DNA from: Trichoplax adhaerens
Lineage: Eukaryota; Placozoa; Uniplacotomia; Trichoplacea; Trichoplacidae
DNA length: 64,000 nucleotides
Direction of reading: 5' to 3'
Assembly: GCF_000150275.1 (NCBI RefSeq)
Contig: NW_002060943.1
Location: 7,510,066-7,574,065 of the forward strand
A program made the translations under genes and the position numbers. The notes under the pieces were generated by a model, which did not search any database, was not told the origin of the DNA, and worked only from the letters and a program-made list of their open reading frames with translations. Of this stretch, positions 14,216 to 25,450 are shown one piece after another. Position 1 is the first letter of the stretch. Every line of letters begins with the position of its first letter.

Positions 14216-14734
14216 AAAAGTGTCTCACAATAACTGTCTTAGGCAAATGGTATTTTGTAAAAGGTTTTTATTACAAAGTTTTAGGACTAGTAGAGCAATC
14301 ATTCATTACTACAAGAATCTAGTCTAAAATCGAAAGTATTCCGAGCTCATAGTGAAGTCTCTTCTCCCTGTGAGCTCATCTCTGCAGTTCATTCAATCCA
14401 TTTATGACAACTTGATTAATCTACAATCAGACATGAGTTATCAAACAAAATACTTTTCTCAAATAGTACATCATTCTACTCAAGATGTCACTACTCTTCT
14501 ATTAACGTCTAGGCTCTTTCTCCGAAGGGCATCTGAACAACTACAGTGTTTCTAGCTACATCAATCATGTACCATAATTAGTCAACTGGCTACTATTAGT
14601 CATCAACAATTTCTAATATAGTAGTTAGCAATCATGTAATATTAGCTTGACTTAATATCTATTCAGAGTAACCTAACGATATCAAATATAGCTATGCTTA
14701 TAATCAAATATGGGTGCATCACTACAATACTTAG

Positions 14735-16230
14735 TTAGACCTGGACACTGGTTGCTCCAACAAAGATCACAGCTACTGCACCACTCACTATAATAATTTA
14801 TTGCAGTACAGTATTGATATACAAACCTGTACACCAGTTGTTCCAATAAAGATCACAGCTACTGCAATGCTCTATTCGCAGTGCCTTTCAGCTTGATATT
14901 ATGTTCTACGACATTATTTTACTGCAATTGAGTTATTCCAAATCGAGTTCAAACAAGCACATTTAGGTGGAAGTCGCAAAGGCCACTCACTATAATATTA
15001 ATTTATTGTAGTGCAGTGTTGATACTCAGACCTGTACACCAGTGGCTCTCACAAAGATCACAGCTACTGCAATACTTTATTCACAGTGCCTTTCAGCCTC
15101 ACGATATGTTCTACGACATTATTTTACTGCAATTGAATTCAAACGAGCAAATCCAGGTAGAAGTCGCAAAGGCCACTCACTATAATAATTTATTGCAGTA
15201 CAGTATTGATATACAAACCTGTACACCAGTTGTTCCAACAAAGATCACAGCTACTGCAATGCTTTATTCGCAGTGCTTTTCAGCTTGATATTATGTTCTA
15301 CGACATTATTTTACTGCAATTGAGTTATTCCAAATCGAGTTCAAACGAGCACATCTAGGTGGAAGTCGCAAAGGCCACTCACTATAATATTAATTTATTG
15401 TAGTGCAGTGTTGATACTCAGACCTGTACACCAGTTGCTCCAACAAAGATCACAGCTACTGCAATGCTTTATTCACAGTACTTTTCAGCTTGATATTATG
15501 TTCTACGACATTATTTTATTGCAATTGAGTTATTCCAAATCGAGTTCAAACGAGCATATCTAGGTGGAAGTCGCAAAGGCCACTCACTATAATATTAATT
15601 TATTGTAGTGCAGCGTTGATACTCAGACCTGTATACCAGTGGCTCCCACAAAGATCACAGCAGCTGCAATACTTTATTCACAGTGCCTTTCAGCTTCACA
15701 ATATGTTCTACGACATTATTTTATTGCAATTGAGTTATTCCAAATGGAGTTCAAACGAGCTAATCCAGGTGGAAGTCGCAAAGGCTACTCACTATAATAT
15801 TAATTTATTGTAGTGCAGTGTTGATACTCAGACCTGTACACCAGTGGCTCTCACAAAGATCACAGCTACTGCAATACTTAATTCACAGTGCCTTCCAGCT
15901 TCACAATATGTTCTACGACATTATTTTACTGCAATTGAATCATTCCAAATGGAGTTCAAACGAGCTAATCCAGGTGGAAGTCGCAAAGGCTACTCACTAT
16001 AATAATGTTAATTTATTGCAGTGCAATATTGATACTCAAACCTGTACACCGGTTGCTCCAACAAAGACCACAGCTACTGCAATACTTGTTGACAGTGCCT
16101 TTCAGCTTGATAATATATTCTACGACATTATTTTACTGCAATTGAGTTATTCCAAATCGAGTGGCAATGAGCAACTCCAGGTCGAGGTAGAAGGACTTAA
16201 GTGGATCAAGGTGCTAAGGCCGCTTCGCCA
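14735..16230. repeat. Tandem repeat array, main block (about 195-205 bp unit)
   Basis: About seven and a half units. Each runs from GATACTCAGACCTGTACACC through AAGATCACAGCTACTGCAAT, TTCTACGACATTATTTTACT and GTGGAAGTCGCAAAGGCCAC to CTCACTATAATATTAATTTA. Open frames in some units read through about 90-147 codons. They are by-products of the repeat: units differ in length, so the frame is not kept, and no family is recognised. The copies are similar enough to suggest recent expansion. Confidence 0.85.
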
Positions 16231-16261
16231 CTGTACTGATACTCAAACCTATGAAGTATAA

Positions 16262-17043
16262 TGTTGATATTGCGTCCAAACATACCATACTGTACAATGC
16301 ATTATAGTGTGGTAATCCATGATAAATAATCATACTATAGGACTAAAAAGACAAGCGATCGATTTGTGTACCGTGAATCGTATCGACTATCGATACTCAA
16401 ACATGGCCTACGAAAAAGGAATTACACTAAGAGCGAAGTAATTAAAGCCATACTGTGCCGATGGTAGAAATGACGATAGTCATACAGTAGTAAGCTAACT
16501 GTCGCTAACAAGCGATGGCGGCAAGCTAAAATCCTAGATGCCGATGGAAGAGTCGCAGCGCAGCAGCATCGAATGATGGACGACTAGCCGCAGGAATCAT
16601 TTTAAATTTTTACTCATTCCTATCTTCTAGCGCCATGTTGTAGACTGTTGGATCGCTGTCTACTATCGTTTAGCTCTTAAGATTACTTAGCTGATATGAA
16701 GATAATGTTATTATCATCAACAGGATTGAAATTGACATTGCCAAGCTAGACTGTCTAGTAGGATTGACGCCATTACCTGTTCTCATTCTTCTCTATCGAT
16801 TTCTTCATTTTCGCCATTCCACATCAATCTCATACGAGCTTTGTGCAGATAAATGCGATTGGTGGATGGTCAACTAGAGTAGAGAAAGGAATTCTTGTAC
16901 TTGGAATAACAGGAAACTATACAGTACAGTGTAAAAGAGATAGGAATAGTCTCTCAGTGGTGATCCTAGATACTCATTCTATCTGTGGTGTGTGTGTGTT
17001 TGGACTTTGCAATTGAAAACTTGCCTCTATCCGACAATCCATC
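16262..17043. other. Region upstream of FUZ
   Basis: No exon is recognised. It presumably contains the FUZ promoter and 5' UTR. A short GT-rich run lies near 16987. Base composition around 16.4-16.6 kb is more GC-rich than the surroundings. Confidence 0.4.
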
Positions 17044-20000
17044 ATGGCTTACGTTATTGCTTTAACAAGCGGTGGAGGAGTTCCTCTCTTTACTCGTACT
17101 ATTGGCGATTATGAAGCGGTATGTACGTAGAATTGTATTGAACATGTAATATTAGCCGTGTTTATGCGTTATTTCAAAATTATTACCGAATTTGCTAAGC
17201 TATTCAACTATCTTAAATCAATGTATCCATTGAGATTGTGATGGAATCAATTTCACATCAATTCATCTTACCGGATCATGAACTAAAAAAACATAGTGGA
17301 TAGTGAATAAGTTTAGCAATACAGGCGATTGTTCCCGATAGATAGTTTAAATACATATTCCTAAAGGTCTTAAGACTGTTGCCTAGAAAGTCTACGTAGG
17401 GGCCTCCATTCTGTGACATCTCACTTTTCACTCAATCATGTAACCGATTAATTTGATCATTCTTGATTGATGTTAGCTCCCTTTTCCAACTGTTGGCTCG
17501 TTGAATGGCGTACATATGTTTACAGAAACTCATGGAGCAAAATTACTCAGTACACGAACACAAAATGCAAAGATCGTATGGCAAGTTTTCAATGACAGGT
17601 TATATTAAGCGGCTAGCGTTAATTAGTCATTATAATCATTCTAAACTTGTTGAAATAACCAATGATTCGCCTAGGTAATGCTTCAATTTTATCTATCCCC
17701 TGACAGCATTACAATAATTATTGTAACGGTCGATGATGGTGCCAGCGATGTTCACTTGAAAACGTTATTACAATTTATTTATAACGCTATGGTAAGTCAT
17801 TGGTGATGCATCTAATTGAACGGATTTCAACATCAACAATAAACAAGGATGAGCATCAATCATCCAATAGACGATATACGAGTATGAATTATTGATAAAC
17901 TTGGCTATGAGCTATAGCTATCTCTTACTCTATATAATTGTAAAGATCTGTTCAGTTTTAAAATCCATAATGATCGACTTCTCCTTTCGTAAATTACGTC
18001 TTATTGCAAGACTTTACTATAGTAAAGTGTAATTAACCTTGAGTAATCTTAGTTTTGCATTTCTGGTTCATCACCTCCATTGCTACATTGGTCCATTTTT
18101 TCTTCGTCAATGCAGCATCCTATATCGATAGCTTACAATCTAGTCAATCAGAGTAGTGATTTTTAATATTGACATTAGCTGTGCATTTTCTAATCCGCCA
18201 CTATTCCCTATTATTTATGATCTATACAACCATGGATACTCACTCATAGATTCTCTTTTTGGGAGAGAATGAACTTAAATCACTTAGAAATGTCGAACGA
18301 CTAAAGAAAGAGCTAAAAGTAGGGATATATCGCAATCATGAAATGCAAATGAATGTCTAATTTTGCTATTAATCAAACTAATGTATATTTTAATCGTATT
18401 TATAGAGTATTTATTTCCTGATTGATAAACTGCTTGAAGAAAGTCTATTAATCGGTCATATAACTGGCTGCTTGGATACTACTGCTTTTACAGATATTGA
18501 TGTTCTTCAAGTACATAGTTATTAGATAGTAATGATATCGATAAATGAAAAATTTTAAAATTCACTTAACACTCATTGTGGTTGCATTTCTTCAGTAATT
18601 TTAAGCTTTACTCCATGACATTGATGGTATTATCTATCGTTAGGATTGTTTGGAAGCCTTTGTTGGATGGTGTAATACTGAATTTGGATGCGTATTAATC
18701 AATGGTAAATTGGCTGCTTCAACGACACGCTGGTAGGTACCTGCGTCTAATTTTATCTTGAATATTTAACTTGAGCTTAATGATATATTTTATTGCATCT
18801 GGATAAAGTGCATATGAATATACTGTATGTGTATATCTCCATATTCTGAAAATGTTATTTTTATGAAAAAAATAAGGTATTTATCGTTTGTTGATATATT
18901 TCAATAGGTGGAACTTACCGTCTACAGATTCGATCCTATTGTCGCTATTAATTTCCGCTATGGTGCATTCAGCTTCCAAAGATATCGCTATTTATTTACC
19001 GGCTACTTTTCCAGATGTACTGTATTATTTAGCGATAATTACATTTTGCGCAGCAGATACTACAATATTGTTATTCAATACATCTAATAATCTTAAATAA
19101 AATGGTTGTAGGTACCTCATCGCCTGATGACATTTCAGGTAATGTCTCTAAGCTTTTTGATCAAATTTATCACATTACCTTTATTATTGCTACGACATTA
19201 AGGAGACTAATGCTATGTAAATTTCATAGATTCTAGATGGGGTTGAGGTATGCGTCCTTTGTGGATCAACACCGTCACATAATGAAGTCTTACAAAATGT
19301 ATGTAATAGCATTAAATAGGACAGATCAATAACGTATGGTACTTACTGTTGTCGATGAATATTTGCAGCAAATTTTAGATTCATATTGGAGAAGTTGTAT
19401 CGATATTTTAAAAAATGATATGCGTAATGCACCAAAAGTTCTTCCACCTTCCATAACTCTCGATTTTGGAATACTTGGGTAGGATTAAGCCCTGAAAATA
19501 GCAAGAAAGTCAAATTTTGTAAAATTATTATTTTTTGTTATTAAACCTTGAAACTAATGCTATGGGTGTTATTCAACGATGCTTTCAGATTTATTCTTCT
19601 AAACCAAAACAGCCGTAAATGTCTAGCAACCTTTGTCAGAGCTCTCTCTAATTTTACTGGAATAGATGATTCAGCCGCAATCGGTAAGTATAACCTAATA
19701 CGCTTATTCTCTGCTGGTCATTGAAATGAGCAAAAACATTGAATTATTCTAGAGTAAGATATTTTGATCCCTTTAACTCTTGTTTATTATTTCACTTAGT
19801 ACCTGGCAATTCAATTACAGCAGAACTACAGTGTAGGAATACTTTGGTCTCTTTTTATAAATCTGTCGTAGATACGTTATTTCCCGTTGTAAATAAATGC
19901 TATACAACAGGTTTGGAACTACTTAGTAACATCCTTATGTAATAATCTGTTTTGCGTTATTGAATTAGTTATGGTTGTAGCTTATTTCGGCTTTATTTGT

Positions 20001-20372
20001 TATATTGTTATTGACTTGTGTATATATCAAACTTTGATGATGCTATCAATAACGACATTATAAAGTACTGAATTGATACCCGTATCATTTTTCATCAAGA
20101 CATGGACGAAAATATCATTGATGAAGATAATACTCCAGTAGAGACTTATATGTGCTCGGATGAATATAAATTGCATGCTTTACATAAAAAAAATTACCAG
20201 TGCTTCATCATGTTTTCTAAAGATGTTCCTGTCTATGCTTTGAGGTACGACAAGTGAGAGGTATATTGAATTGTAGTGTAATGATTTACATATTTAATTT
20301 TTGAGTTTTTTTTGTTACAGTCAAATATCTTCAAGGACTTTAGAACAACTATGTCAAGATGGCATCATTTAG
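17044..20372 (+). CDS. FUZ: Fuzzy planar cell polarity protein (14 exons, 413 aa)
   Basis: FUZ works with Inturned and WDPCP in the CPLANE complex, which supports intraflagellar transport and cilium assembly at the basal body. Exons: 17044-17118, 17477-17598, 17707-17791, 18250-18318, 18406-18510, 18644-18732, 18908-19016, 19112-19138, 19230-19298, 19369-19478, 19589-19683, 19821-19910, 20100-20244, 20321-20372. All phases agree, giving 413 residues against 418 in human. Landmarks are GVPLFTR near the start, LPFPTVGSLNGVHMF in exon 2, RNVERLKKEL in exon 4, VCVLCG in exon 9 and a C-terminal SSRTLEQL segment. Exon 8 is a 27-base micro-exon coding VPHRLMTFQ, which matches the conserved VPHRL of vertebrate FUZ. 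The exon 12 start is the least certain: 19755 is also in phase and would add 22 residues. The gene converges on the IMMP1L-like gene. Confidence 0.9.
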
Positions 20373-21836
20373 AATACTGTTGAATTTGAACTTCTTTAAT
20401 ATCAAAATGAAATGATTAGCTTTTTTAGTTTTTTATTAATTTATGCAACAATATTTCAAATTTTTGAATTAGATTCAATAATGGATATACGTGTATGGAA
20501 TGAATGATCTTATACAATTTGAATTAATTAGTAAATTTTATTTCATATTCCTTTATAACACTGTCTCTGTCGTATGTTTACTGTAAAATATATGGAATTA
20601 TCAGATATGAACTTTCATGCAGTAGGAATTACACGTATAGCCGTTCATTAACTAGTTACCTCCATTTCTGAAATTATTTAAAAACTATTTTTGTTGTTTT
20701 TTTCATAATGAAGAAATATCACTGTAATCTAAAGATAGTAAAAAATTGCTATTGCATCAATATTGAAGTAGATTAAATTTTATAATTTACTTACTTGTTA
20801 TCATCTATAATTATATTTGTTAAAGAAGGAATGATAGCTTATTCTAGCTGTTTTGTATTAAAATAGCCCATCATATTCTACCTTAATTTAAACTGGATAC
20901 TGTAGTAAACGAAAAAGCTTTAAAATCTAATACAATTAAAACTAACTGTAACAATAGTCGAATATTACTATATTTGTAGAAAGTTGTGCATTCGAGATGT
21001 CCAAAATAGTAGAAGTACACTGCCATCTTTACCAATTTGCGTAGTTTGTGTTCTTTCTTGCTGTACTGTATTTTATTAAGGCAACTTTTTTATTTTTGGT
21101 ATTGATATTTTGTCGCGTAAATAAATGTAGTCAATATGTCCAACAGGCAGTAAAATAAACTAGGATTCATTGTTAACACGTTCGTAAAAATATCAATTGC
21201 TTATTCCATTATAATGCACAGATCAGTTTTATCTAGCACATGTTATATGGATATACAGTATCTTAAATTTAATACATGGGTAGAAATGAACATGTTAGTG
21301 CGAGCAGAAAACATGAATGTAAGAGCTTTATAGACGTAATGGTAACGTCTACTTTAAAAATTAGTGATAAATATCGAGTTTAGACGTACATGTTTGTGAA
21401 CGGTTCTATTTTTACATTTGAGCATAATGATAATCATAATACAGTATGCGAGTCTTCTTTCATATAAAGAATTTGACACAACGATTCTTATTTACAGTAC
21501 AGTATATAAAATGTTATGAATAAAAGCAACATATCAGGTGATGGAGTTGGTGTCAATACCAATGCAATACATCTTCGAATTTCATATGATGCAATAGGTC
21601 CACGAGCAAGTGCGACTTACTAGCACGGATAGAATGAGGATAGATAAAAAGAGGGTCGTACGTAAAATTTATTTTTGTCGGATGGGGCGAAACTTGATAT
21701 ACGCGTATTTAGCATAGGTTAGTGCGAATAATCAAGTATAAATTAATTTAAACATTTCAGTTGAATGTTTAATCGATTGTTATTAAAACTGTATCATACT
21801 ACAGTGATAATATAATTAACTTGTTTGAACGTGTGC
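20373..21836. other. Convergent spacer between FUZ and the IMMP1L-like gene
   Basis: AT-rich DNA holding the two 3' ends. No further exons are recognised. Confidence 0.5.
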
Positions 21837-22781
21837 TTAATTAACGTTTATCTTATAAAATTTATGGCCAATAATTAGACCACGAGGAACAGGTCCATAG
21901 GATCTAGAATCATACGTGCCTTCATCGCTTTGTAACCAAACATGTCCAGGAGGTACCTAATTATTTATGATATTGCACAATTCGCTAAGTACTGATATAA
22001 GAACTAGCACTGCGTAATTCTACGATTTCTATATAAGTATAGCTAAGTTCTGATATAAGAACTAACACTGTGTAATTCTACGATTTCTATATAAGCATAG
22101 CATAACAGCAGTGTAAGGTTTTTTATAAAGGATTCAACAAATTTACGTTGTCCATCATAGTAAATAAGGAGAGGTGCGCGATACAGGATTTAAGTTGTAA
22201 ATACTAAACTAGGAAATTAAAGTATTCTATAACATCAATTTAATATGATTCATCCATTTTTGCAAGACACGTGCAAAATACCGGTTGGATAATAAAAAAT
22301 GCAGAAATTACGGTTATACAATGTAGCTTGATAACTTACAAATTTAACTTCAGTTTCAGGTAAATTAGGATCATTAACACGTATGAAATCGCCCTCCTAA
22401 TACAATAATTTTATACATATTTGTATTATGGTTCTACGATCAGATAGAACGCAAGCGCTTCATTATTAACCAACTGCAGTCTAATACTGATGCATTTTTA
22501 CTAGTATCTATAGAGGAGTTTAATTATTTCAGAATGATAAAATTCAGTTTAAGGTTTGCTATCACGTGTAAGTGATGGTATACAGAAGCTATGTATTATA
22601 ACATATTAGTGTAAAAGCTAGATTTTTTCAAAATTCAACTATGAAACGGCTACTATACGCGTATGTATTTTATCTTTTCTTTTCAAATTAGCAAATTCTA
22701 TCAAGACCTACCAGCCCATATATTTTACTGTCTTCGAACTTGTTTGGATCGGTTACACTTCGTATGACGATAGAATCACCT
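21837..22781 (-). CDS. IMMP1L-like mitochondrial inner membrane peptidase, C-terminal exons only
   Basis: The signal-peptidase-I-like IMMP1/IMMP2 complex trims proteins sorted to the intermembrane space. Three exons are seen on the minus strand: 22712-22781, 22340-22396 and 21837-21956, with TAA at 21837-21839. They read GDSIVIRSVTDPN..., GLEGDFIRVNDPN... and VPPGHVWLQSDEGTYDSRSY..., and the last one matches human IMMP1L VPMGHVWLEGD. The exon that should carry the catalytic serine (SMEP motif) was not found up to 25.4 kb. In an ungapped alignment the catalytic-lysine position (CKRVIGLEGD in human) reads DSKIYGLEGD, so a lysine is present but one residue later. The gene may be diverged, inactive or truncated, or may have a remote first exon. 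The 5' limit given is only that of the visible exons. Confidence 0.7.
21986..22103. repeat. Two-copy tandem repeat, about 58 bp
   Basis: CTGATATAAGAACTA(G/A)CACTG followed by AATTCTACGATTTCTATATA occurs twice in direct succession with few differences, inside the last intron of the IMMP1L-like gene. Confidence 0.75.
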
Positions 22782-23187
22782 CTGTTGTGGTAAACAAGCA
22801 ATAAGTTCATCAGATAATTAGTCATTGAAATAGTCATTGCAAAGTATAATTTTTAAATTCAGAAGAGCATACACTTTACACAATTTTACTTTTTTACTTA
22901 TAACGAACGATCTACTGTATATTGACGACTGCTGGTTAAAATTATAGGAACAGGTTCTTTTTTAATTTGTATGGTTCAAACAATCGATGTATCAATCATC
23001 CATTCCTGATATATCAGTTCTATTGATTGTAAAAAATAAAAATTGATGCTAGGTAGTCGTGATTAGGCCAGATCGCTTAGCAAGGTCGGACAAGGATTAG
23101 AACGGATCAGATTGAATAGAAGGTGAATATTCGCACAGTAAGGCTAAAAAGGGAATATGAATGTATGAAATGGTAGCAAGTACGCGT

Positions 23188-23455
23188 ATGAATAGGCGAT
23201 GCGTATACTGCCGATTTTGTATAGCCAATCTCGTCCGCCATCAGTCTGCCTAGAACACTTTTTCTCAAGTTTACTAATCTACAGTATGAATATTAGCAAG
23301 TATGAGCAAGAGATTTGCACACTATACTGTCTATGCAATGTCATTCACTATCAGAATTTGCCTACAACACTTGTTCTCAAGATTACTCATTTGATGGTGG
23401 TATAGAACACTTTTTCTATAGCAAGTACGAGCAAGAGATTTGCATACTATACTGT
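23188..23455. repeat. Duplicated segment, about 150 bp
   Basis: Two diverged copies share TAGAACACTTTTTCT, AGCAAGTA(T/C)GAGCAAGAGA and TTTGCA(C/T)ACTATACTGTCTA. A 68-codon open frame across it is a by-product and matches nothing known. Confidence 0.55.
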
Positions 23456-23550
23456 CTATCTTACTTTGATGCTGGTACGTATACGTAGTCTGTACGTTGC
23501 ATTAATTAATTAAAATATCATTTTTCATTTGTCTATGAATTGATTAATTA

Positions 23551-23673
23551 TTAGATTATCATGACTAACACTTGTAATTGTTGAATTCGTTGTCTAAGTC
23601 GATTAACCAATACAAGTGAATGTTTGGTGTTGATCTTTTGTTGATTTTCAGCACGGATACCACGTTGAATACA
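23551..23673 (-). CDS. Orphan terminal exon of an unidentified gene
   Basis: A strong acceptor (CTCTTTCTTTCTGCTCTAG) ends just above 23673. It is followed by 40 open codons and TAA at 23551-23553. The peptide starts CIQRGIRAENQQ, continues with LVLVNRLRQRIQQLQVL and looks helical. I do not recognise the family. No upstream exon with a matching donor was identified in the next 1.7 kb. It could be the last exon of a small unrecognised gene or a relic. It does not resemble IMMP1L's missing N-terminus. Confidence 0.3.
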   Translation of the reverse strand, partial: CIQRGIRAENQQKINTKHSLVLVNRLRQRIQQLQVLVMII

Positions 23674-24278
23674 CTAGAGCAGAAAGAAAGAGCAATGATT
23701 GTCAAAGTTGTTGATTTGTAGAGACGAAAGGTTGGTTGATTTAGAATGGAATGTCCATTTCCAGTTTAGGCTATTACAAATTGACTGGGATAGAATGTGT
23801 TGGGAAGCAATATTGATAAGATGCTGGTTTTTCTAGTACTGTACAATGCTACTGATTAGTCTACAGCAGAAATGGTAGAGAATTCGTCGACACTATTCTA
23901 CTATGGCGTCCATCTTGTCCTAAAGTAGTATTTATCAATGTCTTTTGACATGGAGTGATTGATGGACGATACAAAATGACTAGCTGGCAACCATGATTGC
24001 AATGCTACTCGCTATCATCCTATACTATCTACACTATCTATGCAATCCAAATGTCCATGGTAACACAACTAACCCAGACCGGCCTGAGCAGGAATTCCGA
24101 GGTGATGTAGAGACCACAATAACATTGAATCGCCGTCATTGCGACTCGCCGAATAGGTTGTAACATACTTGCCAAGAGTAGGTGAAGATGATAACCGTTT
24201 CGAGATGATTCCACAGTCTCATTTAACTAGACATCGTTGCAAAGGAATTGGCCGAGAGAAGACGATACGAGCGTAATA
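23674..24278. other. Intergenic stretch, no gene seen
   Basis: Moderately GC-richer DNA than the window average. No supported exon. Confidence 0.4.
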
Positions 24279-24745
24279 GATTGACTGACGACGCAATGAT
24301 CAGCCCCACTTTGACTTCAATAATTCAAGTCGAGGACGAAACACCAAGGTAAAATGGATTGACTGACGACGCAATGATCAGCCCCACTTTTGACTTTGAT
24401 CTAGTTGAGGACGAAATACCGGGGGTAAAATGGATTGACTGACGACGCAATGATCAGCCCCACTTTTGGCTTTAATAATTCAAGTCGAGGACGAAACACC
24501 GGGGTAAAATGGATTGACTAACGACGCAATGATCAGCTCCACTTTTGGCTTGAATAATTCAAGTTGAGGACGAAACATCGGGGTAAAATGGATTGACTAA
24601 CGACGCAATGATCAGCCCCACTTTTGACTTTGATCTAGTTGAGGACGAAACACCGGGGTAAAATGGATTGACTAACGATGCAATGATCAGCTCCACTTTT
24701 GGCTTGAATAATTCAAATTGAGGACGAAACACCGGGGTAAAATGG
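24279..24745. repeat. Tandem repeat, six copies of a 75-81 bp unit
   Basis: Each unit contains GGATTGACT(G/A)ACGACGCAAT, GATCAGC(C/T)CCACTTTTG, AATTCAAGT(C/T)GAGGACGAAA and CACCGGGGTAAAATGGATTG. Copies begin near 24279, 24357, 24433, 24514, 24592 and 24667. It is GC-richer than its surroundings and not coding in a consistent frame. Confidence 0.85.
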
Positions 24746-24759
24746 AGAGGACTTTTTGG

Positions 24760-24860
24760 AGCTACTGTACTGTACAGGGTATTGTACTGTAGGTAGTACA
24801 GTATACTGTACTGTACACTACAGTACAGTAAGTATGTACTGTACACTGTACACTGTACCG
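24760..24860. repeat. TACTGTAC-rich low-complexity tract
   Basis: A dense run of overlapping GTACTGTA and TACAGTAC words that are self-complementary in many registers. The same words recur near 25.30-25.34 kb, at 26.08 kb and at scattered sites in the window. Confidence 0.7.
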
Positions 24861-25360
24861 TACATTAGGGTGAAACAGGCCATTATAAGATCTTGATGGT
24901 CTGGTCCGCGCTGATCCGGTCTGCGCCGATCTGTACTGATCCAACCTGGTCTGGTCTGGTCCGGCCGGACCCAGGTCCAGGTCTGTACAATCCATCGAGT
25001 TTGGAAAAAAACTTCCAGTGCTAACTTAACTGAATTACACCCAAGTAAAGCTCGTATGGTAGAATCGAATGGAAAGATGGACCTACAGCCTACCCTACAG
25101 TAGTCTACAGTGCTGTATGTCCATGGCTGACTCCATCAATGCGCTGTTAACCCGCGGGTTTTGGGGCCAATTACTTTCTTTCACTGGCTGAGTCTAGAGT
25201 CTGCCAACGTAGCCTAGTGTACCTCCTGGACTAAGGCTGCCGTCATACAAAGTAGTCAAGCTGGGTGCCATGAACCGGTAACAGCACTCTAGACCTCTTG
25301 CAGTACAGTACAGGACTGTAGACTGTACAGTCTACAGTCTTTTCCCCATCGCAGTACAAT

Positions 25361-25390
25361 CTCTACTCCGACTGCGCAGTCGGAGTAGAG
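25361..25390. promoter_or_regulatory. Perfect 30-base palindrome upstream of FGFR1OP2/SIKE
   Basis: CTCTACTCCGACTGC (25361-25375) is followed without any spacer by its exact reverse complement (25376-25390). It lies 60 bases before the likely start codon at 25451, hence in the 5' UTR or core promoter. A dimer-binding site or an mRNA hairpin are both possible. The role is inferred from position only. Confidence 0.6.
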
Positions 25391-25450
25391 TCGGTACTAG
25401 GCGGAGGAGTGTGAGTGAGTGTGCGAGTACTGCAGGCTCAAGTTGTGAGA

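Noticed and set aside
15016-16261. Open frames of 65-147 codons as genes
   Set aside because: They are readings of a tandem repeat whose units vary in length. There is no splice or family support.
24279-24745. CRISPR-like array
   Set aside because: Regularly spaced repeats, but the whole unit repeats rather than short repeats with unique spacers, and the window is clearly animal nuclear DNA.
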